Source of the DNA: NZQO01 sp964639255
GTDB taxonomy: Bacteria; Bacteroidota; Bacteroidia; Flavobacteriales; Flavobacteriaceae
Direction of reading: 5' to 3'
NCBI GenBank assembly: GCA_964639255.1
Contig: CAZXDP010000003.1
Span: forward strand, 1 to 64,000
Length of the DNA stretch: 64,000 nucleotides
Within the stretch, counting starts at the first letter, position 1; each line of letters starts with the position of its first letter. The notes under the pieces were generated by a model. The model saw nothing but the letters and a program-made list of their open reading frames with translations, had not been told where the DNA came from and did no database searches. Below, one piece after another: positions 55,112-64,000 of this stretch. The position numbers and the translations under genes were made by a program.

Positions 55112-55166
55112 GTACTCTACTTCACTGTTGAAAAAAAAATTGGTTACTTTCGCATAAATTCTCGCC

Positions 55167-56417
55167 ATGCGCTTGTTTCTATTTTGCAGCGTACTCTCGC
55201 TGCTCATCGCTTGCCAATCAGATCGCAATAAAACGGCGAAGCCATATGTTTCAACCAACCCTATCCTAACTTTCGAAAATCCGGCCAAGCCAAGCAGTTC
55301 CCTGCCTAGGCTTTCGGTAGCGGGAAATTCCCTGTATATGTCTTGGGTAACCAAGGAAGGTGAGGAGGCTACACTTTGGTATTCGAACTACTCTGATGGA
55401 TCTTGGAAAAGCCCCTTTGCCATAGCACAAAGCGATTCTTGGTTTGTTAACTGGGCCGATTTTCCGTATATCGCTATCAATAACGATGTGGTAGTTACCA
55501 ATGTGCTCGAAAAATCGGCGGCGGGCACCTATACGTACGATATAAAGTTGGATGTTATTGCTGAAGCAAATACTATTCAAAGAATTGGGCAAAATTTACC
55601 TCTTCATACCGACGGCACTAAAAGCGAACATGGCTTCGTGTCGATGGTTCCTTATGGCGAAGAGGAATTCTTCGTGACCTGATTGGATGGCCGCAATACC
55701 GTTGCCAATTCCTCACATTCCCACGAAATGCATAGCTCGCAGACCGGTGCCATGATGTTGAGAAGTGCCGTGGTGGGAAGAGATGGCTCAATTTCGCAAG
55801 AAACGGAATTGGACCGTCGTGTATGCGATTGTTGCGCTACCGCAGCCGTGATGACCTCGCAAGGACCTATGGTGGTATATCGTGATCGTTCCCACGATGA
55901 GGTTCGGGATATTTATAAGGTACGTTGGAAGGAGGGAGCTTGGTCGCAACCGGAAGTACTTCATCCCGATGGGTGGAACATCTCAGGGTGTCCTGTTAAC
56001 GGTCCGTCCGCCAGTGCCAAAGGCACCTCGGTTGCGGTGGCTTGGTTTACCGCTGCACAGGATGAACCAAGGGTTTTGGCGGCATTTTCCGAAGACGCTG
56101 GCGCCACGTTTCGTGCTCCCGTGCGGTTGGATAAAGGTCCTGCCATAGGTAGGGTGGATATTCAAATGATCTCTTCGCGCCACGCGGTCGTGTCCTGGAT
56201 GGAAGAGCAAGATGATGCTGCCGTAGTACAGCTTCAAAAGGTTAGTGCTACCGGTGCCTCTGGACGCCCTATTAGCATTACCCGTACATTGCCAGACCGT
56301 GCCGCGGGCTTCCCGCAGTTGGAAGTGCTTAATGACACGGCAATTGTCGCCTGGACATCGTTAGACGGCCTTCGCTCGGAAATTCGTTCGGTTAAAATTC
56401 CCCTCAAGGCGCTCTAG
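55167..56417 (+). pseudogene. BNR-like lipoprotein gene interrupted by an in-frame TGA
   Basis: One frame runs from 55167 to 56417 and would encode 416 residues, but a TGA at 55680-55682 splits it into 171 and 244 codons. The sequence around it reads EEFFVT-stop-LDGRNTVANSS, where a tryptophan (TGG) would fit this type of protein, so a single base change explains the break. The N-terminus is a lipoprotein signal (FCSVLSLLIAC). The body has sialidase/BNR-like repeats (AAFSEDAGATFRAP) and a cysteine cluster VCDCCATAA. Both halves keep normal coding character, which suggests a very recent mutation, a sequencing error or read-through. Function unknown. Confidence 0.8.
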
Positions 56418-56445
56418 CCATATTTTATGTACTAGGAAGGTTCTG

Positions 56446-56453
56446 TATCTTTG
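56446..56453 (+). promoter_or_regulatory. -7 box TATCTTTG that sets the next start
   Basis: TATCTTTG matches TAnnTTTG. Its last base overlaps a possible GTG start at 56453, which rules that start out and leaves ATG at 56468. Confidence 0.55.
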
Positions 56454-56467
56454 TGAAAAACCCTGGT

Positions 56468-56758
56468 ATGAAACCCAAACGCTTTTTATTTCCGAAGATT
56501 ACCGTCATCATAATAACCGTAGTATTGCTGGCATTGCTCATAGTGGCCATCGTCCTGCAATCTCGTCATCCTCAATGGATATATGGCAACACGCTCTTGC
56601 TCACCACGGGGATTGCGTTAGTGCTTCAGGTAATAATAAACGGCATTAACTGGCGTTCGCAGAAAAAAATTGTAATACTTGCCACCCTCTTCATTAGTGC
56701 TACGTTAGCGGCCTCTGTTCTATGGCGGTTTATTTCGCTAAATACGTTGGCAGGGTAA
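56468..56758 (+). CDS. small membrane protein of unknown function
   Basis: A 96-residue protein with three hydrophobic segments (about 10-30, 42-60 and 70-86). It begins MKPKRFLFPKITVIIITVVL. The start is set by the promoter box upstream. Its stop overlaps the start of the glycosyltransferase in TAATG, so the two are translated together. I do not recognise a family; a link to the glycosyltransferase is suggested only by coupling. Confidence 0.75.
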   Translation: MKPKRFLFPKITVIIITVVLLALLIVAIVLQSRHPQWIYGNTLLLTTGIALVLQVIINGINWRSQKKIVILATLFISATLAASVLWRFISLNTLAG

Positions 56759-57993
56759 TGGAGCAGCGACTTTTGGTTATTGGCCACACCTTGCCCGAGC
56801 CTAACACCACGGCGGCTGGTGTACGTATGGAGCAGTTGCTCACCTTTTTCTTGGCAGAAGGATATTCCATTGTATTTACCACTACGGCCAATCCTACCCC
56901 TTTTTCAGCTACCTTGGGTGATCGAGGCATTCGGGTGGAAACCATTCGGTTAAACGACCCTAAATTTAACGAACAACTTAAAAGATGGAACCCCTCGGTC
57001 GTAATGTTCGACAGGTTCCTCACAGAAGAGCAGTTTGGCTGGCGTGTGGCAGAGGCCTGTCCCAATGCCCTACGAATTCTCGATACCGAAGACCTCCATT
57101 TTCTACGGAAGGCCAGAGAGGAAGCGCATCATCAAGGACAAAACATTCTAGATGCCAATCTCTATACCGAATTGGCGAAGCGAGAGTTGGCCAGTATTCT
57201 TAGGTGCGATCTCTCGTTGATCATCTCTGAAGCGGAGATGGAATTGCTTCAAACGATATTCAAGGTACCGAGCGGGCTCCTATGCTACTTGCCGTTTTTA
57301 GCTGCATCTATTTCAGAAGAACAAAAGAAATCCCTGCCTAAATACAAGGAGCGTACCGGTTTCTGTACGCTGGGAAACTTAAAGCATAAACCCAATGTAG
57401 ACGCAGTGTTGTTTCTGAAGAAGGAAATTTGGCCGCTGGTACGAAGCAAGTTGCCCAACGCAGAATTAAAGATTTACGGGGCGTATGCCCCAGCTAATGT
57501 TGCCGCACTGCACAGTGCTGCAGATGGGTTTCTATATATGGGCTGGGCTCCCTCTGCACATAATGTTCTTCAAAAATCGAGGGTGTGCTTGGCGCCTTTA
57601 CGGTACGGTGCCGGATTAAAGGGAAAATTGTTCGATGCCATGCGGTGTGGAACACCCTCGGTGACCACGTGGATAGGTGCCGAGGGCTTGGCTGCCTCCC
57701 AAGATTTTGGCGGAATCCTAGCTAACGGGGCCGAGGAAATTGCCGAGGCCGCCGTGCAACTTTACTGTTCAGAAGAAGGGTGGACCGAAGCTCAACAACG
57801 CGCATTTCAATGCTTGGAAAACCGCTTTGATAGGCAGCACCATATAGGGCAATTCCGTATGCGAATTGATACAGTATTGCACCAATTGCCCGCGCACCGG
57901 CAGCGCCATTTTTTAGGACAAATACTGCATCATAGCACCTTACAAAGCACAAAATATCTATCAAAATGGATTGAGTGCAAAAATGGAAAGTAA
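56758..57993 (+). CDS. glycosyltransferase, GT4-like (GT-B fold)
   Basis: A 411-residue glycosyltransferase. It starts MEQRLLVIGHTLPEPNTTAA, overlapping the membrane protein by one base; an earlier in-frame ATG at 56722 would lie deep in the preceding gene. The C-terminal Rossmann domain shows GFCTLGNLKHKPNVDAVLF, LKIYGAYAP and the donor-binding region VCLAPLRYGAGLKGKLFDAM, typical of GT4-like enzymes. It probably transfers a sugar in surface glycan synthesis; the substrate is unknown. Confidence 0.88.
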   Translation: MEQRLLVIGHTLPEPNTTAAGVRMEQLLTFFLAEGYSIVFTTTANPTPFSATLGDRGIRVETIRLNDPKFNEQLKRWNPSVVMFDRFLTEEQFGWRVAEACPNALRILDTEDLHFLRKAREEAHHQGQNILDANLYTELAKRELASILRCDLSLIISEAEMELLQTIFKVPSGLLCYLPFLAASISEEQKKSLPKYKERTGFCTLGNLKHKPNVDAVLFLKKEIWPLVRSKLPNAELKIYGAYAPANVAALHSAADGFLYMGWAPSAHNVLQKSRVCLAPLRYGAGLKGKLFDAMRCGTPSVTTWIGAEGLAASQDFGGILANGAEEIAEAAVQLYCSEEGWTEAQQRAFQCLENRFDRQHHIGQFRMRIDTVLHQLPAHRQRHFLGQILHHSTLQSTKYLSKWIECKNGK

Positions 57994-58087
57994 TTTGCTA
58001 ATAGAAATATGTGTATCCCATACGATGCTGCAGGAGTCACAAAGCGTCATTACGTTGTAAGAAAAAAGTTACAAAAAATTAGGTTTT

Positions 58088-58105
58088 GTAGTCCCCAAGG
58101 ACTAC
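58088..58105 (+). promoter_or_regulatory. hairpin in the leader of the 46-residue frame
   Basis: GTAGTCC and its complement GGACTAC form a perfect seven-base stem around CCAA, about 50 bases before the small gene. Role unknown. Confidence 0.4.
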
Positions 58106-58158
58106 ATTTACGCTTCCCAAATCTCCTAATACCTATCTATGCGTTAAATAGATACATT

Positions 58159-58299
58159 ATGGAGTTAGCATTAAACTACCGGTTTGAGCGTCGAACCAAG
58201 AACCATTTAGAATGGCTGGTAGACGTCATTAAGTCTGAAAAATACTATCAGGCAGAATCGTACATTCCCAACCATGAAGTAAAAGCATACTGTGCATAA
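58159..58299 (+). CDS. small hypothetical protein
   Basis: A possible 46-residue protein starting MELALNYRFERRTKNHLEWL and ending HEVKAYCA. The composition is that of a charged helical soluble peptide, more protein-like than the upstream extension of the same frame (from 58009), which looks non-coding. A terminator follows. I do not recognise it, and it could be spurious. Confidence 0.45.
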   Translation: MELALNYRFERRTKNHLEWLVDVIKSEKYYQAESYIPNHEVKAYCA

Positions 58300-58407
58300 C
58301 AAACCGATTGCAGATAGTACGATCGGGTCCGTCTTTCCCCATACTGTTTCCCACTTTTAACGGTGGGCAGGTACCGAATTGGCCAAAAATACAAGCTTCG
58401 AGCTACT

Positions 58408-58444
58408 AAAAAAGCCCCAAGTTTTATTGAAACTCGGGGCTTTT
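58408..58444. terminator. bidirectional terminator
   Basis: AAAAGCCCC and GGGGCTTTT pair, extended by AGTTT/AAACT with one mismatch, and have T-runs on both strands. It serves the minus-strand M14 peptidase and probably the small plus-strand gene. Confidence 0.85.
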
Positions 58445-58465
58445 CGATGTTTTTGGATGGAAGTA

Positions 58466-60964
58466 TTATAATCTAAAGCTGTTATTGTTCACGAAAAAGA
58501 GTGAATTCACGAAAAGCAATTTTCCATTGTGCCAGAAAGAGCGGAAGAGCACATCATCTACCAAATAGACCACACTCCCCCTGCCCATTCTTTTTTCCCC
58601 GAACACCAAGGAATTTTCTAGAGTCGCTTTGGCATCTTCGCCAGAGAACCCTGCCACACTAACAGGCGTGCCCTTAATATAGCCCACGTTATACCCAGAA
58701 TCTAGGAATTGATACGAATCGCTGCCCAGCTTTAAGCTGTAGTAGCTATCTGTGTAGCCGAATGCCATAGGGTGGGAAGGATCTAACGTGACGCGATAAA
58801 TACTGCCCGTTATTAAATCGTTTACCTGAGCGCGTTCCCGCTGGTCGTAGGGTATGAGCTTATCGTCTACCGCAATGGATTCTTCCTCCTTTTCGGTATC
58901 GCTGTCTTTTTTATTTTCTGAAATTCCAAATCCTTCCATATCGGTAAAGGAGCTAACGGCGGAACCCATGGCGATGAGCTTGCCGCCATCACGCACCCAG
59001 TCTTTCACGGCTTCCAGGCTGCTATCCTTCAGGATTCGGCCGTACCAGCCTTCTGGAAGAACGATGATATCATATTCCGATAGGGAAATCTGGTCGAAGT
59101 AATCGGTATCGATAGAGGTTACGGGGTAATTGAGTTCGGTTTCGAAAAAATGCCACAGTGCGCCGTAGCTAAGGCTCGATACCCCATCGCCTTTCAGCAT
59201 AGCAATACTGGCCTTGTTTACTAGCTTCACATCGGGAGATCCAAAATCGGTAAGGGTATCGCTAAAGCTCGTGGGCGAAGCAAATAGCGACCTATTATAT
59301 TTATTGGCTACTTCGGTTACGATCTGGTCAAAACTTTGGTTGCCCTTATTGTCGCTACGGGTAATAATCAAGCTGCCTCGATCAAACTCCCTACCGGCGA
59401 AGGAGAGTTTTTTTTCTGAAAAGCGTACTTTAATATCTCGCTGCAGCAATTCGGCCAAAAATTTGGCATCCTGTAAACTGTTCCACGCTAACAGGTAGCC
59501 TGCCGCCGCAGGATTAGCGCTATTATTATTGTCGGGGCTAGACAGCTTATTTGAAGCCATAGGTACCGTTTCGGTACTGGCTAAAGCCTCCAAACCATAA
59601 GCGTACGGGAGGCTCCACGCGGTAATATCGTAGGTTAACGGCTCTGATAGAACAGCGTCAGGCTCAAAAAGCGCCTTAACCATCTTACCTTTGGGTTGGG
59701 TAGCCGGTATCACCAGGGCGTCCGTAGTTTCCATGCTTCCTTTTTCCCGTTCGGAATAACGATAACCTTTTACCGTTCCACCCTCTGCCATTCCGTAGGT
59801 AATTTCATGCTTATCCAATAGTTGGGTAAGGGCTTGGATGTTATCGGCATTTCCCTTGAGTACATAACTTTTGTAGGTTACGTCATCATTCTGAAAGAAC
59901 TTTTGAAATTCAGCATTTAGTTGTTTGGCGTTTTTACTTCCCATTTCTACCGTACTCAACCCAGTAGTGGTATGGTGCGCTACCCTGTCCACAAGGGTTA
60001 GTACGTATCCTTCGTCGGTAAGAATACCCAATCCAGCACGGCCGTGACCGGCTTGTTCGTAGGTCATTCCTATCGCACCCATAAAAGTGGGATAGGTGTC
60101 GCCATAGCTGGGATACAATAAATCGAAACGCTCCCTCGTAAAGAACAGCCATCCTTCTTGGTCGAAGTAGTTGGCGTGGTTTTTACCTATCTCTGTCTGG
60201 AATTGCCTTTGAAAAGGCGTAATCACTTCGTGGAACGGCTCGGCAGCAGGGGCAAAGTAATACGGCTCGTTAATACCCTGTTCGTGAAAATCTACGTGGA
60301 TATGCGGCATCCAACGATTGTATACCTTAAGTCGTTGTTGAGTCTCCACCTGCGTGGCCCAAGCCCAATCACGGTTTAGGTCAAATAGATAATGGTTGGG
60401 ACGCCCGCCTGGCCAAGGTTCGTGGTGCTCGGTAGCATCTTGTGCAATGTCGTAGGGCGTAGCCTTTACCATATTGTACCAATTGGCATAGCGGTCGCGT
60501 CCGTCTGGATTAACACACGGGTCTATGAGTACTACGGTATTTTCGAGCCAGTTTTTCCTCTCGGTAATGAGCTTATATAAAGTGGCCATAGCCGCTTCGG
60601 TGCTAGAGGCCTCGTTGCCGTGTACGTTATAGCTAAGCCAAACAATGGCGATTTCGGGCTCTGCGGTGCCCGGTGCAAGCCCTATATTCTTTAAATTATC
60701 GGTTCTAATGGTTTCAAGATTGGCCAGGTTTTGCGGTGAGGAGACCACAGCATAGGTAAGGGGTCTTCGTTCATTGGTGGTTCCGTAGTTGTGGTATTGC
60801 ACCATGTCGCTATTCTCGGCTACGTGCCGAAAATAATCTACCACTTGGGCGTGGCGTGAAAACTGGGTGCCTATTTCATATCCAAGAAATTCGGCGGGAG
60901 ATTGCAATTGGGCAACGGCTGTGGCGGTGAGCAACAGGAGAAACAGAAGGGGTAATCGGGTCAT
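58466..60964 (-). CDS. M14 family zinc carboxypeptidase
   Basis: An 832-residue secreted metallopeptidase. A signal peptide (MTRLPLLFLLLLTATAVAQ) precedes the M14 catalytic domain (about 40-350). The zinc ligands are visible as HGNEAS (HxxE) and HVDFHEQG. WLSYNVHGNEASSTEA and LFDLNRDWAWATQVETQQ are typical of the Bacteroidetes subgroup. The remaining 450 residues include a glutamine-amidotransferase-like segment (YDIIVLPEGWYG, VRDGGKLIAMGSAVSSF), also common in this subgroup. It probably trims peptides in the periplasm. It is monocistronic. Confidence 0.93.
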   Translation of the reverse strand: MTRLPLLFLLLLTATAVAQLQSPAEFLGYEIGTQFSRHAQVVDYFRHVAENSDMVQYHNYGTTNERRPLTYAVVSSPQNLANLETIRTDNLKNIGLAPGTAEPEIAIVWLSYNVHGNEASSTEAAMATLYKLITERKNWLENTVVLIDPCVNPDGRDRYANWYNMVKATPYDIAQDATEHHEPWPGGRPNHYLFDLNRDWAWATQVETQQRLKVYNRWMPHIHVDFHEQGINEPYYFAPAAEPFHEVITPFQRQFQTEIGKNHANYFDQEGWLFFTRERFDLLYPSYGDTYPTFMGAIGMTYEQAGHGRAGLGILTDEGYVLTLVDRVAHHTTTGLSTVEMGSKNAKQLNAEFQKFFQNDDVTYKSYVLKGNADNIQALTQLLDKHEITYGMAEGGTVKGYRYSEREKGSMETTDALVIPATQPKGKMVKALFEPDAVLSEPLTYDITAWSLPYAYGLEALASTETVPMASNKLSSPDNNNSANPAAAGYLLAWNSLQDAKFLAELLQRDIKVRFSEKKLSFAGREFDRGSLIITRSDNKGNQSFDQIVTEVANKYNRSLFASPTSFSDTLTDFGSPDVKLVNKASIAMLKGDGVSSLSYGALWHFFETELNYPVTSIDTDYFDQISLSEYDIIVLPEGWYGRILKDSSLEAVKDWVRDGGKLIAMGSAVSSFTDMEGFGISENKKDSDTEKEEESIAVDDKLIPYDQRERAQVNDLITGSIYRVTLDPSHPMAFGYTDSYYSLKLGSDSYQFLDSGYNVGYIKGTPVSVAGFSGEDAKATLENSLVFGEKRMGRGSVVYLVDDVLFRSFWHNGKLLFVNSLFFVNNNSFRL

Positions 60965-61087
60965 AAAGCTTCAGATTAAAAAACCCTAAAGATAATTGAA
61001 ATGTAAATAACCTCTACGGGCCGGCGCCACAAAGCGCGATTCTTTTTGAATTAACGTAATTTTAGATTTAGAACCGTGCAAAGTACT

Positions 61088-61095
61088 TATTTTTG
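61088..61095 (+). promoter_or_regulatory. -7 box TATTTTTG of bshC
   Basis: TATTTTTG matches TAnnTTTG and lies 21 bases before the ATG at 61117. It overlaps the alternative upstream start at 61093 and so rules it out. Confidence 0.5.
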
Positions 61096-61116
61096 TTACT
61101 CGTTGCTCAACCTGCT

Positions 61117-62718
61117 ATGCCAACACGCACTCTACCGTATTCTGAAACCCTATATTTCTCGACGCTCATCTGTGACTATCTTTCTGAGGCGAAAGCACTT
61201 CGCGCCTTTTACGGTCATTTTCCGAAAATTGAGCACTTTAAAAAACAATTGGAGGCAAAGCGAAGTTCGTTCCCGCTTTCAAATAGAGAACGGCTCGTTA
61301 CGCAACTAATGGCACAATATGGCGATGTTGCGCCCTCTCGGGCAACCCTTGGCAATATCGATCTCCTGAAGCACGAAAACACTTTTACCATAACCACGGG
61401 CCATCAGTTGAACTTATTTACAGGGCCGCTTTACTTTCTCTATAAAATTATAACAGTTCTCAATCTTACGGAACAACTTAACAAAACCTATCCCGATCAG
61501 CATTTTGTACCGGTTTATTGGATGGCTTCCGAGGACCACGATTTTGAGGAAATCAACCATTTTAGCATCGAAGGGAAAACCTTTGCTTGGAAAAGGAAGG
61601 CGGATGGGGCCGTTGGAGAGCTCTCAACCAAGGGCCTGGAAAAGATATTAATTGAATTTGAGGCGCAATTGGGCAATAGGCCAAACGCCAAAAAATTGAT
61701 AGACCTTTTTAAAGCCTCCTACCTAAAGCACTCTACTTTGGCCCAGGCGACACGGTCCCTGGTGAACGAGCTTTTTGGCAACTATGGTTTGGTGATTTTG
61801 GATGGCAATGATAGAGAACTGAAAAAAATATTTGCACCCATTGTGGAACGCGAATTGATTGAGAGCCGCAGTCATGGCGCGATAACGGAAACCACAGGCC
61901 GACTCATTGCCAATGGCTATCCCGAACAGGTGCACCCAAGGGAAATTAATTTGTTCTATCTGAAGGAGAACCTAAGGGAGCGCATCATCGAACGCGATGG
62001 CACTTATTATGTGGACAACACAAAAATATCTTTTTCTAAAAATGAGATGCTCGACGAATTGCGACGCTATCCCGAGCGGTTTTCGCCCAATGCACTATTG
62101 CGGCCCGTATACCAAGAATTTATTTTACCCAACATTTGCTATGTGGGCGGTGGGGGCGAGCTTGCTTATTGGTTTCAGCTGAAGGGGTTTTTTGACGAAA
62201 TTTCACTGCCCTTTCCCATATTGCTGTTGCGAAATTCCGCCTTACTTGTGCCCAGCACTATTTCGGAAAAACTCAAAAAACTGGAGGTATCGGTAGAAGA
62301 TATCTTTTTGAAAAAGCACGAATTGAAAACCAGATTTACGAAACGCCTATCGGAAATCGATATCGACTTCAGCAGGCAAAAGGCCCATTTGCGAAAACAG
62401 TTTGAAGAACTGTATTCCCTTGCCCAAAAAACCGATGCATCTTTTGTGGGCGCCGTGGCGGCGCAGGAGAAAAAACAGCTAAATGGGCTGGATCATCTCG
62501 AGAAACGATTGCTTAAAGCTCAAAAACGGAACCACTCCCAACAATTGGAACGTTTGGTCGCCTTGCAAGATGCACTATTCCCCAAACAAGGGTTACAGGA
62601 ACGGCAGAACAATTTCGCTGAATTTTACCTACAGTTGGGCCCTGAGCTCATTCCATTCCTCAAGGAGCGGTTAGCGCCATTAGAGCATCGATTTACCATA
62701 ATAGATTTGGATAATTAA
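61117..62718 (+). CDS. bshC: putative cysteine ligase BshC (bacillithiol synthesis)
   Basis: A 533-residue BshC protein, which is thought to add cysteine to glucosaminyl-malate in the last step of bacillithiol synthesis. Diagnostic stretches are TITTGHQLNLFTGPLYFLYK, YWMASEDHDFEEINHF and YVGGGGELAYWFQLKG; a coiled coil (about 430-490) follows. The start at 61117 (MPTRTLPYSETLYFSTL) is set by the promoter box upstream. Other bsh genes are not in the window. Confidence 0.95.
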   Translation: MPTRTLPYSETLYFSTLICDYLSEAKALRAFYGHFPKIEHFKKQLEAKRSSFPLSNRERLVTQLMAQYGDVAPSRATLGNIDLLKHENTFTITTGHQLNLFTGPLYFLYKIITVLNLTEQLNKTYPDQHFVPVYWMASEDHDFEEINHFSIEGKTFAWKRKADGAVGELSTKGLEKILIEFEAQLGNRPNAKKLIDLFKASYLKHSTLAQATRSLVNELFGNYGLVILDGNDRELKKIFAPIVERELIESRSHGAITETTGRLIANGYPEQVHPREINLFYLKENLRERIIERDGTYYVDNTKISFSKNEMLDELRRYPERFSPNALLRPVYQEFILPNICYVGGGGELAYWFQLKGFFDEISLPFPILLLRNSALLVPSTISEKLKKLEVSVEDIFLKKHELKTRFTKRLSEIDIDFSRQKAHLRKQFEELYSLAQKTDASFVGAVAAQEKKQLNGLDHLEKRLLKAQKRNHSQQLERLVALQDALFPKQGLQERQNNFAEFYLQLGPELIPFLKERLAPLEHRFTIIDLDN

Positions 62719-62814
62719 CTTAATCTATCGCAGTTGTAGATAGGGTTGCAATGGTCCGTTGAAAACTCGTGGAAATTTTCCCCTCAACTCTTTAGGCAAC
62801 TTATAGAATTAAAT

Positions 62815-62822
62815 TATTTTTG
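62815..62822 (+). promoter_or_regulatory. -7 box TATTTTTG directly before guaA
   Basis: TATTTTTG ends three bases before the guaA ATG. If it is the real promoter, the message would begin at or next to the start codon (leaderless). Confidence 0.4.
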
Positions 62823-62825
62823 CCT

Positions 62826-64000
62826 ATGCAAAACAATGTCCTGATCTTAGATTTTGGTTCGCAGTACACACAATTGATTGCAAGGCGCGTTCGCGAATTG
62901 AATATTTACTGTGAAATCCACCCCTACCACCACATCCCAGAAAACGTAAAGGAATTCAAAGCCGTTATTTTATCGGGTAGTCCATTTTCGGTACGTGCAG
63001 AAGATGCTCCTCACCCAGATTTGTCCCAAATTCGCGGTAAGCTTCCCATATTAGCCGTATGCTACGGTGCCCAGTACTTGGCACATTTTAACGGCGGAAG
63101 CGTAGAACCATCGAATATTAGGGAATATGGTCGCGCCAACTTGGCAATGATCAAGGCCAGCGAACCTTTCTTTGACGGCATCCCCGAAGGTACCCAAGTA
63201 TGGATGAGCCATAGCGATACCATCGCCAAACTTCCCGAAAACGGGGTGCGTTTGGCAAGCACGGGGGACGTCGTAAACGCGGCTTACCGTATCGAGGGCG
63301 AAAAGACCTATGCCATACAGTTCCATCCAGAGGTGTATCACACCACTCACGGCAAACAACTGCTTGAAAATTTCTTGGTAAATATCGCTGGAGTAGCGCA
63401 ATCTTGGACGCCTGCGGCGTTTGTCGATACCACGGTTCAAGCACTTAAAGACCAATTGGGTAACGATAAGGTGGTGTTGGGCTTGAGCGGCGGGGTAGAT
63501 TCTACCGTAGCGGCGATGTTATTGCACCAAGCCATTGGGAAAAATCTCTACTGTATTTTTGTGAACAACGGATTGCTACGTAAAAATGAGTTTAGCAGTG
63601 TATTGGCACAATACAAGGATATGGGTTTGAACGTGAAGGGCGTCGATGCCTCCGTGCGTTTTCTCGAAGCCCTTGCCGGACTTAGCGATCCCGAGGCCAA
63701 ACGCAAGGTCATAGGCAATGCCTTTATCGAGGTTTTTGATGATGAAGCTCACTTAGTACAAGATGTAGATTGGCTGGCGCAGGGAACTATCTACCCAGAT
63801 GTCATTGAAAGTGTTTCTGTAAATGGGCCTTCGGTGACCATCAAGTCGCACCACAATGTAGGTGGATTGCCAGATTTTATGAAACTGAAAGTAGTTGAGC
63901 CGTTGCGAATGCTCTTTAAGGATGAGGTGCGTAGGGTAGGTGCAGAAATGGGAATCGATAGCACGTTATTGGGTCGCCACCCATTTCCCGGTCCCGGTTT
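62826..64000 (+). CDS. guaA: GMP synthase (glutamine-hydrolysing), 3' end outside window
   Basis: GMP synthase amidates XMP to GMP. The frame runs open to the end of the window (391 of about 510 codons). The glutaminase domain shows ILDFGSQYTQLIARRVREL, the nucleophile cysteine in AVCYGAQYLAHF and the triad histidine in IQFHPEVYHT. The ATP-pyrophosphatase P-loop is VLGLSGGVDSTVAAML, and the window ends in GRHPFPGPG. The ATG at 62826 gives the usual N-terminus MQNNVLILDFG. Confidence 0.98.
   Translation, partial: MQNNVLILDFGSQYTQLIARRVRELNIYCEIHPYHHIPENVKEFKAVILSGSPFSVRAEDAPHPDLSQIRGKLPILAVCYGAQYLAHFNGGSVEPSNIREYGRANLAMIKASEPFFDGIPEGTQVWMSHSDTIAKLPENGVRLASTGDVVNAAYRIEGEKTYAIQFHPEVYHTTHGKQLLENFLVNIAGVAQSWTPAAFVDTTVQALKDQLGNDKVVLGLSGGVDSTVAAMLLHQAIGKNLYCIFVNNGLLRKNEFSSVLAQYKDMGLNVKGVDASVRFLEALAGLSDPEAKRKVIGNAFIEVFDDEAHLVQDVDWLAQGTIYPDVIESVSVNGPSVTIKSHHNVGGLPDFMKLKVVEPLRMLFKDEVRRVGAEMGIDSTLLGRHPFPGPG

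Noticed and set aside
55680..55682. Selenocysteine or a recoded UGA
   Set aside because: TGA ends other genes here (idi, for example), no selenocysteine signal follows, and tryptophan fits the site better.

Overview
The window comes from a member of the Bacteroidetes, most likely a marine Flavobacteriaceae. The evidence is three type IX secretion (T9SS) cargo proteins (one with a type B C-terminus, two with type A), a PorP/SprF protein, a PorE-like OmpA protein, a bacillithiol enzyme (BshC), the small family DUF4295 beside rpmB-rpmG, promoter boxes of the flavobacterial form TAnnTTTG, and no consistent Shine-Dalgarno sequences. I see no tRNA, rRNA, CRISPR array, insertion sequence or prophage. 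Most of the window is ordinary chromosomal core. Two genes run off the ends: rpoC at the left has lost its N-terminus, and guaA at the right has lost its C-terminus. One run of exactly 100 N lies inside a giant repeat gene.

Layout. 1-5.7 kb: rpoC, a DUF3467 gene and, convergent, prfC. 6.1-20.5 kb: a surface-adhesin operon made of a small secreted protein, a giant adhesin of at least about 3,660 residues (vWA, SprB repeats, 12 cadherin-like domains, at least 8 DUF11-like domains, CHU_C sorting domain), PorP/SprF and a PorE-like OmpA protein. 20.6-23 kb: idi, queD, manA and a small conserved gene. 23-28.5 kb: a DUF4369 lipoprotein, a DUF819 membrane protein, an alpha/beta hydrolase, an S1/P1 nuclease and a four-gene minus-strand operon containing AlkB. 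28.6-32.5 kb: a 1,296-residue HYR/P-domain T9SS protein. 32.6-37 kb: htpG, then a TetR regulator with an ABC1 kinase, flanked by two copies of a promoter/leader. 37-46 kb: an S9 peptidase, FabH, a CoA-binding protein, a sodium:solute symporter and a BNR-repeat T9SS protein. 45.7-52 kb: recR, a GT2 glycosyltransferase, an acyltransferase E2, an exonuclease, an FAH-family enzyme, an Hpt protein and cinA. 52-55 kb: rpmB, rpmG, DUF4295, ftsY, rimO. 55-64 kb: a lipoprotein gene broken by TGG to TGA, a membrane protein, a glycosyltransferase, an M14 peptidase, bshC and guaA.

The clearest functional unit is the adhesin operon. The giant protein would be exported by T9SS, PorP/SprF would hold or deliver it at the outer membrane, and the OmpA-like protein would anchor the assembly to peptidoglycan. 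The most unusual sequence signals are: repeat arithmetic that predicts the true gap size as 212 + 369k bp; G+C-rich islands confined to secreted-protein repeats; a duplicated regulatory leader around the tetR-ABC1 pair; HYR domains that carry other domains nested inside them; a three-hairpin extragenic element before ftsY; and a possible minus-strand mini-transcript at 41.0-41.1 kb.
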